A DNA stretch of 61,935 bases from JBGTBD01 sp041749475 (GTDB lineage Bacteria; Pseudomonadota; Alphaproteobacteria; Rickettsiales; UBA998): positions 1 through 61,935 of the forward strand of contig JBGTBD010000028.1 of assembly GCA_041749475.1 (NCBI GenBank), written 5' to 3'. Below, in pieces: positions 7,875-16,678 of this stretch (position 1 is the first letter of the stretch; each line of letters begins with the position of its first letter). The position numbers and the translations under genes were made by a program. The notes under the pieces are model-generated. The model saw only the letters and a program-made list of their open reading frames with translations. It was not told the DNA's origin and did no database searches.

Positions 7875-8844
7875 GTTCGCCGCCATCGCCCGCTATTTCC
7901 GTCCGTTGACGGAGGGGCGGCCTGAAGCGTTGAATCTATTGGATGACGCGGCGCGGATCGCGGTTCCCTCCGGGTATGAGTTGGTCATCACCAGCGATGC
8001 ATTACAAGAAGGCATCCATTTTTTCGGGAACGAATCGCCCGCGCATATCGCGCAGAAATCCCTGCGCGTAAATCTCTCTGACATCGCGGCAAAGGGTGCG
8101 AGTCCCTATGCCTATTTCCTGACGCTGGGCATCCCGCCACGGCATGGGGAGAATTGGTTGGCTCGTTTTGTCGAGGGCCTGCGTCATGACCAGTCGCGCT
8201 TCGGCATTTTCCTTGCCGGGGGCGATACTACGCGCAGCACTACCCAGCTCACCATCAGCATCACCGCACTTGGCCTCGTCCCTAAAGGAGCCATGCGCTT
8301 GCGTTCCGGCGCGCGGGCAGGGGAGGGGGTCTATGTCACCGGGACGATAGGGGACAGCGCTTTAGGGCTGTCCGTTCTGAACGGAGCCTCTTCACACTTA
8401 TCTTCCCCGCAGAAAGTATTTCTCACCCAACGTTATTTTTTGCCCGAACCGCGCACCGCGTTGGCAGAGGCGCTCCGAACCTATGCGACATCGGCGATGG
8501 ATATATCGGACGGTTTGGTGCAGGATGCCGCGAAACTATGCGCGGCAAGTGCGCTTAGCTGCGATATTGCCATGCAGCATATTCCGCTTTCCCCCGCCGC
8601 GACCGCATGGCTGAAAGACGGCGGCGCGATGGAGATGTTGCTGACGGGCGGGGATGATTATGAGATTCTCTTCACCGCCCCTGTCGCGCATGAAGCGGCG
8701 CTGAATCAGGTATCGCACGCTACGCAGATACCCATCACCCGTCTTGGCGTCATGCAGGAAGGCGGTGGGGGTGTGCGGATTCTGGATGCCGCTGGTGCGC
8801 CGATGCAGTTTATCCGCAAAGGCTGGTCGCATACTATCGGGTAG
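7867..8844 (+). CDS. thiL: Thiamine-monophosphate kinase
   Basis: Phosphorylates thiamine monophosphate to the coenzyme thiamine diphosphate. The 325-residue protein has the AIR-synthase-like fold: an N-terminal DDAARIAV, the metal/ATP segment VITSDALQEGIHFF, KSLRVNLSDIAAKGASPYAYFLTL, GGDTTRS, TSAMDISDGLVQD and GGDDYEILFT. It overlaps nusB by 8 nt and ends the operon that begins at glyA. bamE converges 4 bp beyond the stop. Confidence 0.94.
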   Translation: MDEFAAIARYFRPLTEGRPEALNLLDDAARIAVPSGYELVITSDALQEGIHFFGNESPAHIAQKSLRVNLSDIAAKGASPYAYFLTLGIPPRHGENWLARFVEGLRHDQSRFGIFLAGGDTTRSTTQLTISITALGLVPKGAMRLRSGARAGEGVYVTGTIGDSALGLSVLNGASSHLSSPQKVFLTQRYFLPEPRTALAEALRTYATSAMDISDGLVQDAAKLCAASALSCDIAMQHIPLSPAATAWLKDGGAMEMLLTGGDDYEILFTAPVAHEAALNQVSHATQIPITRLGVMQEGGGGVRILDAAGAPMQFIRKGWSHTIG

Positions 8845-8848
8845 AAAC

Positions 8849-9337
8849 CTATTGGCGGCCCGGCGCTCTGTTCGTTGAGCTGCGCGGTCCGGTATAGCCT
8901 TGCGTATTGTTGAACCGCCCGAAATTACCGAGTATCTGCTCCCATAGCCCCAGCGTCTGCCCTTCCGTCGGAGTGATTTCCTGCGCGATCTGGATGTCTT
9001 TACGGTCTTTCAGCGAATAATGATCGACGGCTGTGACGATGCCGGACTCATTGAACTTGATCTGCGTGACCTTCTGGTCAGAGATTTCCGGCTTGAAGAA
9101 TGCGACGCTTTCCTTCTTAGCGCTGACATAATACCATGCCGCTTCTCCGAAGGAAGAACGCGTCGAAGGCGAGCCCAGCACGTTCATCACATCCTGCTCG
9201 GTGGAGGTTCCCGGCGTGATCTGCGTCAGCTTGCGTTCAATACCGACATGGCCGCGATTGTCCACGCGTGGGGGAACGCAGGCGGTGAGCATCATCAGGC
9301 TCACGAGAAATAACGGATGCAATTTCCTCATGAACAT
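8849..9337 (-). CDS. bamE: Outer-membrane assembly lipoprotein BamE (SmpA/OmlA family)
   Basis: Small lipoprotein of the BAM complex that folds outer-membrane beta-barrels. The 162-residue protein has a signal with lipobox LTAC (about residues 17-20). A SmpA/OmlA domain follows with GIERKLTQITPGTSTEQDVMNVLGSPST, then an EAAWYYVSAKK strand and a DQKVTQIKFNESGIV strand pair. The C-terminal tail is Asn/Gly/Arg-rich and unstructured. The ATG at 9337 is chosen because GGAGG lies 9 nt upstream; the frame is open a further 13 codons. It is divergent from the bc1 chaperone gene, an arrangement common in alphaproteobacteria. Confidence 0.9.
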   Translation of the reverse strand: MFMRKLHPLFLVSLMMLTACVPPRVDNRGHVGIERKLTQITPGTSTEQDVMNVLGSPSTRSSFGEAAWYYVSAKKESVAFFKPEISDQKVTQIKFNESGIVTAVDHYSLKDRKDIQIAQEITPTEGQTLGLWEQILGNFGRFNNTQGYTGPRSSTNRAPGRQ

Positions 9338-9366
9338 CCTATAACGCCTCCGTAAAGAGATTGCAA

Positions 9367-9897
9367 ATGTTGGCACACCTCACACGATTATTCCGCCCTG
9401 CCCCCGAGCGCCTCGCTCTCCATTCCGCTTATGAGCGGATCGTGGAACAGGCCCGCCAGCCGGTGTTCTACGCCGAACATGGTGTGCCCGATACGCTCGA
9501 TGGCCGGTTCGAGCTGATTTTATTGCATCTGAACCTCGTCCTCACCCGCCTGAAACAGGAGCCGGGGGATACCTACACCCAGCAGCAAGGCCTGATCGAG
9601 ATATTCTTGGAAGACATGGATCGCTCCATCCGCGAGCTCGGCGTCGGCGATACCGGCGTGGGCCGCCGCGTAAAAAAGATGGCGAATGCGTTTTATGGCC
9701 GCATGAAAGCCTATGAAGAAGCTAAAGAGGATGCCACCCTCTGGCAAGAGGCATTGCGCCGTAACCTGTATGGAACTTCCGAACCTACAGAAGGCTCCGT
9801 TACTGCGATGACACGTTACATACTTACCGCCAAAGAAGCTCTCCGCCGCACACCGATGGAAACCATCGTCAGTGGCGCACCTATTTCATTCAGCTAA
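9367..9897 (+). CDS. Ubiquinol-cytochrome c chaperone family protein (CBP3-like)
   Basis: Relative of mitochondrial Cbp3, which helps cytochrome b assemble into the bc1 complex. The 176-residue helical protein has the family core: AYERIVEQARQPVFYAEHGVPDTLDGRFELILLHLNLVLTRL (about residues 20-60), then IFLEDMDRSIRELGVGDTGVGRRVKKMANAFYGRMKAY. The ATG at 9367 has AAAGAGA 6 nt upstream; the TTG at 9361 is an alternative. In many alphaproteobacteria a DUF177 gene follows, but here a repeat element does. The family call is firm; the exact client is inferred. Confidence 0.9.
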   Translation: MLAHLTRLFRPAPERLALHSAYERIVEQARQPVFYAEHGVPDTLDGRFELILLHLNLVLTRLKQEPGDTYTQQQGLIEIFLEDMDRSIRELGVGDTGVGRRVKKMANAFYGRMKAYEEAKEDATLWQEALRRNLYGTSEPTEGSVTAMTRYILTAKEALRRTPMETIVSGAPISFS

Positions 9898-9901
9898 TCA
9901 C

Positions 9902-10011
9902 GTCATGCCAGCGTAGGCTGGCATCCAGTCAAGAGCGCCGTGAGCGCAACCAGAAGGGTTGCTTGCACCGTAGATGCGGTGCTGCTGGATACCAGCCTAC
10001 GCTGGTATGAC
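9902..10011. repeat. MITE-like inverted-repeat element, copy 2
   Basis: A 110-bp element with termini GTCATGCCAGCGTAGGCTGG and, inverted at the right end, GTCATACCAGCGTAGGCTGG. The outer inverted repeats match at about 25 of 27 positions and enclose an unrelated core. Each terminal repeat is itself a hairpin. It lies between the bc1 chaperone gene and a convergent unknown gene, so its hairpins may also act in mRNA 3'-end formation. Confidence 0.85.
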
Positions 10012-10035
10012 AAAGGAAAAATAAAATAGAAAAAA

Positions 10036-10830
10036 TTACGCCGCTGCTATCTTGCTGGCGTCGTTATCGTTGATGTGTTCGCCCAGATGCACGAAGTTGC
10101 GCATGAAACTGGCGGCATAGGCATCGACGCCCGTTTGACGGACGAGGGAAGTGGCTCCCCGGCGTGGTGACGCCGGGGCCGGAGTGGAATCGGAAACGGT
10201 GGACGCGACAGGTTTCGGCTGCAGGGTTCCCCCGGTATTCTGGATGGTGTTGATGATACGCTGCGGGGTAGCGGCTGCCATCTGTTGTAGTTGCACGGCA
10301 GGCTGAACGGCCATGCTTTGCTGCACGGGCTGCGGCGCGTTTTGCTGTGGAGATGCTTGCGCCGGGGCAGGCGTGGTGAGCGCCAGCGGGTTAGATGGTT
10401 TAGGCGCGGGCAGTGCCGCATTGCTCGGCAGATATTTCACCATCGAGAACAGTTCCATCAGTTTGGGGTCGACGGTCGGGAGATTGTCATTAGCATAGAT
10501 AGCCGCGAGCGATTCCGCCTCACCGACGCTCGCCGCCTGCGCCAGTAATTGCGCCATGAACGGGCTGGAGAATTGGGCCGACGGCAACGCCGCCGTATCC
10601 GTCATCATCACGAATCCTGGTTGCGGGCCGGTGGCCGCCGCCATGACCTGCGCGGGCGTCATGCGCAGTGGCGCGTTCCCGCTGGAATTATAGTGTAATG
10701 CTCCGGCGTTGAGCGTGGAGGTCACCGCAGCGGCGGGTACGCGCACACTCTCGATCGGTGAACCGACCACAGACGATGTCTGCGCCGCGACGGGCGATAT
10801 AACGGAAGAGGTAGAAATGAAAGGCATCAT
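10036..10830 (-). CDS. Ala/Pro/Gln-rich protein of unknown function
   Basis: A protein of about 264 residues, not recognised. It has no clear signal peptide or membrane segment. The N-terminal third is Ser/Val/Ala-rich. A short ordered-looking part covers TPAQVMAAATG through LAAIYANDNLPTVDPKLMELFSMVKYLP. A long low-complexity stretch rich in Pro, Gln and Ala follows, and the C-terminus has a helical RQTGVDAYAASFMRNFVHLGEHIND. The start is uncertain: two tandem ATGs at 10830/10827 or a GTG at 10851, none with a good Shine-Dalgarno. The intergenic repeat lies just past the stop. The upstream gap (10831-11055) is AT-rich and holds no gene. Confidence 0.6.
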   Translation of the reverse strand: MMPFISTSSVISPVAAQTSSVVGSPIESVRVPAAAVTSTLNAGALHYNSSGNAPLRMTPAQVMAAATGPQPGFVMMTDTAALPSAQFSSPFMAQLLAQAASVGEAESLAAIYANDNLPTVDPKLMELFSMVKYLPSNAALPAPKPSNPLALTTPAPAQASPQQNAPQPVQQSMAVQPAVQLQQMAAATPQRIINTIQNTGGTLQPKPVASTVSDSTPAPASPRRGATSLVRQTGVDAYAASFMRNFVHLGEHINDNDASKIAAA

Positions 10831-11055
10831 ACGTGACGCTCGAACCCACACTTATTTGTATTCTAACTATACGATAATATCTTTTTTTTGTCAATGATTT
10901 GTTAACTAAATCCTGCTAAAGGGTTAATTTTATCTGGTTTTTTAGCGTTCTGCCTCAGGTGGGAAAGCGTTTCAGAGAAAATTACAACCTCTTGTTTTTA
11001 AAAAGTAAAAATATCGCTTGCGTGGGCTGGGGGTTCGCTGATACACCCAATCATC

Positions 11056-11661
11056 ATGAATATGCGTAAAATCGGCATCCGAATACTGATTTCCCTCGTC
11101 ATCCTTGCGGCCTATCTGGGCTGGCGGATGGGGATGTCTGAAAATGAGGATGCGACCCTGGTGACCGATCAGGCGCAGCAGATCGGCAGCCATTTCACCC
11201 TCACCAACCAGTTCGGCGAACAGGTGTCTAGCGACGAATTCCGCGGCAAATACATGCTGGTCTTCTTCGGCTTCACCAACTGTCCGGACATTTGCCCCAC
11301 CACGCTGCTAGCCCTTACTAACGTGCTGAACGCACTGGGGGAAGAGGCCAACGAATTCGCCCCCATCTTCATCAGCGTCGATCCCGATCGGGATACGCCG
11401 GAAGTCATTAAGCTCTACCTCGACAATTTCGACAAGCGCTTCGTCGGCCTGACGGGTACGGAAGCAGAGGTGAATGCCGTGGCGGACGGTTTCAAGGTAT
11501 ACCATGCGCTGGAGCGTAAAGAAGGGGTGGAGGACTATAACGTCGCCCATTCCGGTTTCGTCTATGTGATGAACCGCGAAGGCCAGTATATCAAGCATTT
11601 CGCCGCCGGAACCAGCGAGAAGGAAATGACCGAGAGCCTCGAAAAGATTGCCGCAGAATAA
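11056..11661 (+). CDS. SCO1/SenC/PrrC-type copper chaperone
   Basis: Membrane-anchored thioredoxin-fold protein that delivers copper to the CuA site of cytochrome oxidase. In the 201-residue protein, residues 5-25 form an N-terminal anchor. The copper motif CPDIC gives Cys76 and Cys80, and the third ligand is His165 in YNVAHSGFVYVM. The family segments FGFTNCPDICPTTL and FISVDPDRDTPE are clear. The start may be 11056 or the second ATG at 11062; neither has a strong Shine-Dalgarno. It stands alone between an unknown gene and gmk. Confidence 0.93.
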   Translation: MNMRKIGIRILISLVILAAYLGWRMGMSENEDATLVTDQAQQIGSHFTLTNQFGEQVSSDEFRGKYMLVFFGFTNCPDICPTTLLALTNVLNALGEEANEFAPIFISVDPDRDTPEVIKLYLDNFDKRFVGLTGTEAEVNAVADGFKVYHALERKEGVEDYNVAHSGFVYVMNREGQYIKHFAAGTSEKEMTESLEKIAAE

Positions 11662-11696
11662 CGAATTATCGTCTCCTATTTATAGATTGTTAAACC

Positions 11697-11718
11697 AAAC
11701 CACGGATGATAGTGGTTT
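11697..11718 (+). terminator. Hairpin between the SCO gene and gmk (weak terminator or gmk leader structure)
   Basis: AAACCAC at 11697-11703 pairs with GTGGTTT at 11712-11718 around an 8-nt loop and is followed by a single T then AG. The hairpin ends 3 nt before the gmk ATG, where no Shine-Dalgarno is visible. It may end the SCO transcript weakly or affect gmk translation. Confidence 0.35.
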
Positions 11719-11721
11719 TAG

Positions 11722-12381
11722 ATGTCAGCAATGCATTCATTCACCTTCACCCGGCGCGGGTTCATGTTCATCCTCTCCTCGCCTTCCGGCGCGGGGAAGA
11801 CCACGCTCTCACGACGTCTGCTGGCGGACGAGAAGGACATCGCCATGTCCGTCTCTGTCACCACCCGTGCTATGCGTCCCGGTGAACGGGAAGGGGTCGA
11901 TTATTTCTTCGTCACCCGTGAGGCGTTCGAGCAGAAAGTGCACCAGGGTGAGTTGCTGGAACATGCTACCGTGTTCAGCAATTACTACGGTACGCCGAAG
12001 GATTTCGTCCTCGGCCAGATCGAGTCCGGACATGACGTGCTGTTCGATATCGACTGGCAGGGGACGCATCAACTGAAGGCGAGTAACCTGAACAAGGACA
12101 TCGTCAGCGTCTTCATCCTCCCCCCCTCCATGCTGGAACTGGAGCGTCGGTTACAGTCTCGCGCACAGGATAGCGAAGACGTGGTGAAGTTCCGTATGGA
12201 ACGCGCTGCGGGCGAGATCATGCATTGGGATGAGTATGATTACGTCGTCGTCAATTACGATATCGAGTCATCCTTGCAGGAGATCAAACACATCCTCCAC
12301 GCCGAACGCCAGAAACGTGAACGGCAGAAAGACCTTCCTGCATTCGTTGATTTCCTGATGAACGAGCGATCGCAGTCTTAA
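11722..12381 (+). CDS. gmk: Guanylate kinase
   Basis: Phosphorylates GMP to GDP with ATP. In the 219-residue protein the P-loop is SSPSGAGKTT (about residues 19-28). GMP-binding residues are in VSVTTRAMRPGEREGVDYFFV, LEHATVFSNYYGTP and DVLFDIDWQGTHQL, and the lid is RLQSRAQDSEDVVKFRM. Starts at 11722, 11731 or 11764 are all in frame; the first gives the longer N-terminus. It ends head-on with rsmA, overlapping by 4 nt. Confidence 0.95.
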   Translation: MSAMHSFTFTRRGFMFILSSPSGAGKTTLSRRLLADEKDIAMSVSVTTRAMRPGEREGVDYFFVTREAFEQKVHQGELLEHATVFSNYYGTPKDFVLGQIESGHDVLFDIDWQGTHQLKASNLNKDIVSVFILPPSMLELERRLQSRAQDSEDVVKFRMERAAGEIMHWDEYDYVVVNYDIESSLQEIKHILHAERQKRERQKDLPAFVDFLMNERSQS

Positions 12382-13214
12382 AGACTTTTCGCGAGACTGC
12401 AGAACTCTTCCACCGTCAGCGTCTCCGCCCGCCGCGTGGGGTCGATACCCGCCCCCTCCAGCCATGCTTCTGCATCCAGCCGCAATCCTTTGAGCGAACC
12501 CCGCAGCATTTTCCGACGCTGCCCAAATGCGGTTTGCAACACCTTCTCCAGCACGTCCAACGGCACATCGCCCCGCCGTTCAGGAAGCGGTTCCAGACGG
12601 ATGACGGAGGACATCACCGATGGTGCGGGGAAGAAACATTGCGGCGTGACATCGAACAATTTATCCACCCTGCACAGCCATTGGGCAAGCACTGAGATGC
12701 GTCCATAAGCCTTGCTTCCCGGCTCCGCGACGACACGCTCTGCCACCTCTTTCTGGAACATGAGCACCATGCGCCGGATACTACCCTGCCCATGCTGAGC
12801 AATCGTCTCCAGCCACCCCGCCAAGAGTAGCGTGCCGACATTGTAAGGCAAGTTGGATACGATGATGCGCGGCGCAGGGGTGAGGGTGGTGATGTCCAGC
12901 TTCAGCGCATCCATCTCGATGATATCCAATTGGGGATGCGCGGAGGTGAATTTGCGTAAATGCGCGATGGCGCGACTATCGATGTCGATGGCGTGGAACC
13001 GTTTGGGTTGGGCGTCTGCAAGCAGCCGCGTCATCGTCCCCGGCCCGGGGCCGATCTCGATGAGGTGCGCATCGGAAAGATCCCCCGCCGCGCCGACGAT
13101 GTTGCGCAGGACATTCTCATCATGCAGGAAATGCTGCCCCAGTGACTTCTTGGCAAGGAGGCCGCTCTGCTCGATCAGGCCACGCGCCGAAAGTTCCGCT
13201 GCGTGCATAGGCAT
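12378..13214 (-). CDS. rsmA: 16S rRNA (adenine1518/1519-N6)-dimethyltransferase
   Basis: KsgA enzyme that dimethylates two adjacent adenines near the 3' end of 16S rRNA in late 30S assembly. The 278-residue protein has the N-terminal KKSLGQHFLHDENVLRNIV, the SAM motif EIGPGPGTMTRLL, the acidic MDALKLD and the catalytic SNLPYN motif. It ends with a small helical C-terminal domain. It is last in the lptF-lptG-lptD-surA-rsmA run, 4 bp after surA. pdxA, which often sits between surA and ksgA, is absent. Confidence 0.95.
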   Translation of the reverse strand: MPMHAAELSARGLIEQSGLLAKKSLGQHFLHDENVLRNIVGAAGDLSDAHLIEIGPGPGTMTRLLADAQPKRFHAIDIDSRAIAHLRKFTSAHPQLDIIEMDALKLDITTLTPAPRIIVSNLPYNVGTLLLAGWLETIAQHGQGSIRRMVLMFQKEVAERVVAEPGSKAYGRISVLAQWLCRVDKLFDVTPQCFFPAPSVMSSVIRLEPLPERRGDVPLDVLEKVLQTAFGQRRKMLRGSLKGLRLDAEAWLEGAGIDPTRRAETLTVEEFCSLAKSL

Positions 13215-13218
13215 GGGA

Positions 13219-14463
13219 TTACAGCTTCACTTCGACGAAGGCTTCGCGGCGCAGATCACGTAAATAACGCATCGCTTCCAGTTCGACCTTCTGGCGCAGC
13301 ACGTCGTCGCGGATTTTTTCCTTGTCCTGAACGGCGGACTGGGTGACGACCTTCTCGCATAGCATCATCAGGTTCAAGCCCTTCGGCGTCGCGAATGGTT
13401 CGGAGACCTGTTCTAGTCGCAAGTCCTTTACCAGCGGCAGGATTTCGGGAGAGAGTTTGGACAGCGACGTACGGGTGTAATCAATGTCGATGTTTAGGCC
13501 CTCGAAACTGCTGATACCGGCGATGTTACGCTGTTGGCACTTGCCCGGATTCTTGGCGACGTCACGTGCGATACTCATCAACAGATCGACATCTTCCTTG
13601 GTAGAAGAGGAGTCGAGCGAAAGTTTCAACACCTTGAACAGCACTTCCGCATCTTCAAGATTGCGCACCTCGCGCTTATCCGAAAGACGGATGAGGTGAT
13701 ACCCGGCCGCAGTACGCACAGGCGCGAGCACCCCCGGCCCTGTTTGCGCACGGATAGCCTTGGCGATAAGGGGGTCGAGCGAGGCGAGATCGACCCATGC
13801 ATTGCTGAGTTGCCCCCGCGCCGAGGTCAGTTGTGACGCCACCGCATCGAAACTCGCACCGCCTGCGATTTCGGTTTCCAGCTTATCGGCAAGAGCGCGG
13901 ACTTTCTGCTCGTCTTCCGGTTTGCCCACCGGTAGGACAAATCCGGTGATGAGCGCTTCCTCGCGTGCAGACTTTTGCCGCTTGCGCTGTTCCAGTTCCC
14001 GCGCGATCTCTTCGGAACTAACCGCGACCCGGCCACCCACGCGGCGGCTGATCAGTTTGTTCCACGCGATCTGCGACTCAATCTGGTCCGTGAACGTTTC
14101 GGGATTGACGCCCTGTTCTTTCAGGTAAGCGAGCAGGCTCCCCGCAGGTTTACCGCGCTGCTGTTCGATATCTGCGATAGCACCGCCGAGTTCTTTATCA
14201 TTGACCTTGACGCCGTTCTCTCTGGCAGCCTGCAATTGCAAACGCTCGTCAATCAAGGCGCGCACGATCTGCGGCAATAGGCGTTTCTTGGTTTCCGGCG
14301 TATCGCTCAGTCCCGTTGTCACCATCACGAAGCGTACCCGCTCCTCCACGTCGAGCATGGAGATGATGTCGTCATTGACGATCGCGGCGATCGTGTAATC
14401 CTCTGCATGGGCAGGGAGTACGGCGCATAGTGCAATACAGAGCGAGATAAATAAACGCAGCAT
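13219..14463 (-). CDS. surA: Periplasmic chaperone / peptidyl-prolyl isomerase SurA
   Basis: Escorts unfolded outer-membrane proteins, including LptD, to the BAM complex. The 414-residue protein has a signal peptide ending at about AHA-ED (residues 20-21). The SurA N-terminal chaperone domain follows (IAAIVNDDIISMLDVEERV, LIDERLQLQAARENGV). A parvulin-like domain covers about residues 165-280 (LADKLETEIAGGASFDAVASQ, AAGYHLIRLSDKR), with a C-terminal region after it. The second parvulin domain is not obvious. Location beside lptD matches its main client. Confidence 0.9.
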   Translation of the reverse strand: MLRLFISLCIALCAVLPAHAEDYTIAAIVNDDIISMLDVEERVRFVMVTTGLSDTPETKKRLLPQIVRALIDERLQLQAARENGVKVNDKELGGAIADIEQQRGKPAGSLLAYLKEQGVNPETFTDQIESQIAWNKLISRRVGGRVAVSSEEIARELEQRKRQKSAREEALITGFVLPVGKPEDEQKVRALADKLETEIAGGASFDAVASQLTSARGQLSNAWVDLASLDPLIAKAIRAQTGPGVLAPVRTAAGYHLIRLSDKREVRNLEDAEVLFKVLKLSLDSSSTKEDVDLLMSIARDVAKNPGKCQQRNIAGISSFEGLNIDIDYTRTSLSKLSPEILPLVKDLRLEQVSEPFATPKGLNLMMLCEKVVTQSAVQDKEKIRDDVLRQKVELEAMRYLRDLRREAFVEVKL

Positions 14464-14492
14464 AGGTTCCCTGACGATACGGAAATTCCTGA

Positions 14493-16616
14493 TTAATTCA
14501 AATTCTTTAATGCGAGCCGTACGGAAACGGAGGTATTCGGCTCTAAATCACGGTCACGGGTATATTCCTTCTTGGCATCGGTGAAGACGGTGATGCACTC
14601 ATTCTGGTAGATCAACCCCACCCCGGCGGTGATGGCCTGATTATTCTCCAGATCACGCTGTCCGCCCGCGGTGAGCGTCCATTCCGGGGCGAGCGCGACG
14701 GAGGTAGCGAGGATGACGTTGCGCTGATCCTCAACGAACGGGTCGTTATTGATATCGACGTAATCGAGATAAAGCCCATTATTCCCCTCCGCGACGCTGC
14801 CATTAAATTCATTACGCCGCATACTGCCATCCTCCGGGTCGAGGCGGAAGCGGTAGTCCAGCGAAAGGTTGCCGGTCTCCATCCCCGCCTGTCCAACGAT
14901 GTCGGATACATCGCGCGAGAGGTCGTTGGTCAGCGGATAGACGCGGTCACCCGTCAGGGAGATGTTCTCTCCCAGCATCCCGGTGAAAAGGGTCTCGCTG
15001 CTATGTTGGTATTGGCTCCGCACACCATAGATCACGCGTGACCCGTTCTCGATACGGTCGGCCCCGGCGAAGCGGTTGGTCAGGAACAGGTTGATGTCGG
15101 AGAATTCGGGCCCGATGCTGTCCTCATTGGGGATTTCATCCGGGTTGTTGCCGTTACTGCTGGCGATGAATTGCGCCACCGGCTCGACGAGCAGGCTGGA
15201 GGAGGCGAACTGTTTCACCATCGGGTAACGCCAGCCGAGCGTCATCTGCGGGATGAACCGTGTCTCGCTGCCGTCATATTCCTGCCCATTTGGAAGGATG
15301 TTATCACTGATGGAATAATGATCCGTCCGTAACTCCGAATCGAGCTCAAATACATGGCCAGTATCGCTGACGTAAGGCACGTTCCATCCGCTGGTGACGG
15401 AGACGCGACGGCTATCCGCCCCGATCTGCCGGGTGATGACTTCCGAGCGTGTGCCGAACCGTACACGTGAATTGCCCCATAAGGGCCGCGACTGCAATTC
15501 TCCGGTGAAGGAGGGGAGGACGTAGGGAGTCCGGTCGGGGTCGTCATCCACTTCCAACCCCTGAAATGCCATGCTCTCCAGCAACGCATAATTCCGTCCC
15601 GCCAGATATTGCCCATAGAGCCGTGAAGTCAACGAATCGACGTTGCTGAACTCATACCGACGCAGATACGTATCGTCGCTGGTGCGGTTGACATCGAAAC
15701 CCCAGCTCAATGTTTCGTTGTACTGGCTTTGCCCACGCGCGAAGATGTGTCCGCGCAAATCATTTCCCTCACGCACCACGCCGGTGGATGCGTCACGGTC
15801 ACGCGGATTGGTGATACTGCCGGTGAAATCGAACTTGCCATTATCGGTGAGCTGGCGATATTCCCCCTGCAACAGCGGCCCTTCCTCGGTCGTATACCAT
15901 GGGGTGAGGGTTGCATCCATATCCGGCCCGATACGCCAGTAATAGGGAACCTTGATCATCGTCCCCAGATTGGAGGATTGTTCATATTCCGGTATCAGCA
16001 ACCCGCTTTTCGGATCTGCGTCCGGCGTCGGGTGCGCGAAGTAGGGGGTATAGGCAACCGGTACTCCGTAGACTTCCATATGTGCGTCCCGATAGGTGAT
16101 GCGTTGCTCGACTTCGTCGATCGTCACCTTCTTGGCTTTAAGCTGCCATAGCGGGTCTTTGCCCTCACAGAGCTTGCACGGGGAATAGACCGCGCGTCGG
16201 AGTTTCATCCGTGACGGGCTGACGCGCTGCGCCTCGCGCGCGGCGAACAAGGAATTATCCGACAAACGTATCCGGAAATTCTGGATGACGCCCGCTTTTA
16301 AATCGTCTTTCAACGTAAGCTTATCCGCGAAATAGACGTTGCCGTCGGGCTGCAGCAGACTGACATTGCCATCCGCCCGCACGATGTTCTGTGTCTGGTA
16401 ATAGGCGATGCGGTCTGCCATCAGGATAGATTCTCCCTGATAGACCTCGACCTTCCCCAGCGCCAGTACGATGCCGTTCTTCTGGTCATACCCCATCTTC
16501 TCGGCCTGCATATAGACCGGCTCGTCCTCCTTCACCTCAGGGGCGGACTGGGCAAGCCCCGTGCTTCCGAGAGCGGAGCACAGTAATAGGGTAAGAAAAA
16601 TCGACAGACGGCGCAT
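14493..16616 (-). CDS. lptD: LPS-assembly outer-membrane protein LptD
   Basis: Beta-barrel that, with LptE, inserts lipopolysaccharide in the outer leaflet. The 707-residue protein has a signal peptide (residues 1-22). An OstA/LptA-like N-terminal domain follows with repeats such as YDQKNGIVLALGKVEVYQGESILMADRIAYY. The SPCKLCEGKDPLW cysteine segment is typical of alphaproteobacterial LptD. The C-terminal barrel ends VSVRLALKNLN. The length suits a family member of this class. lptG lies 62 bp upstream and surA 29 bp downstream. Confidence 0.94.
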   Translation of the reverse strand: MRRLSIFLTLLLCSALGSTGLAQSAPEVKEDEPVYMQAEKMGYDQKNGIVLALGKVEVYQGESILMADRIAYYQTQNIVRADGNVSLLQPDGNVYFADKLTLKDDLKAGVIQNFRIRLSDNSLFAAREAQRVSPSRMKLRRAVYSPCKLCEGKDPLWQLKAKKVTIDEVEQRITYRDAHMEVYGVPVAYTPYFAHPTPDADPKSGLLIPEYEQSSNLGTMIKVPYYWRIGPDMDATLTPWYTTEEGPLLQGEYRQLTDNGKFDFTGSITNPRDRDASTGVVREGNDLRGHIFARGQSQYNETLSWGFDVNRTSDDTYLRRYEFSNVDSLTSRLYGQYLAGRNYALLESMAFQGLEVDDDPDRTPYVLPSFTGELQSRPLWGNSRVRFGTRSEVITRQIGADSRRVSVTSGWNVPYVSDTGHVFELDSELRTDHYSISDNILPNGQEYDGSETRFIPQMTLGWRYPMVKQFASSSLLVEPVAQFIASSNGNNPDEIPNEDSIGPEFSDINLFLTNRFAGADRIENGSRVIYGVRSQYQHSSETLFTGMLGENISLTGDRVYPLTNDLSRDVSDIVGQAGMETGNLSLDYRFRLDPEDGSMRRNEFNGSVAEGNNGLYLDYVDINNDPFVEDQRNVILATSVALAPEWTLTAGGQRDLENNQAITAGVGLIYQNECITVFTDAKKEYTRDRDLEPNTSVSVRLALKNLN

Positions 16617-16678
16617 GATACTGTTCTAGCATGGAGAATGTCCCGTGCAAGCGTGGGGAGCGGTCGGCGAGAAGAAAA

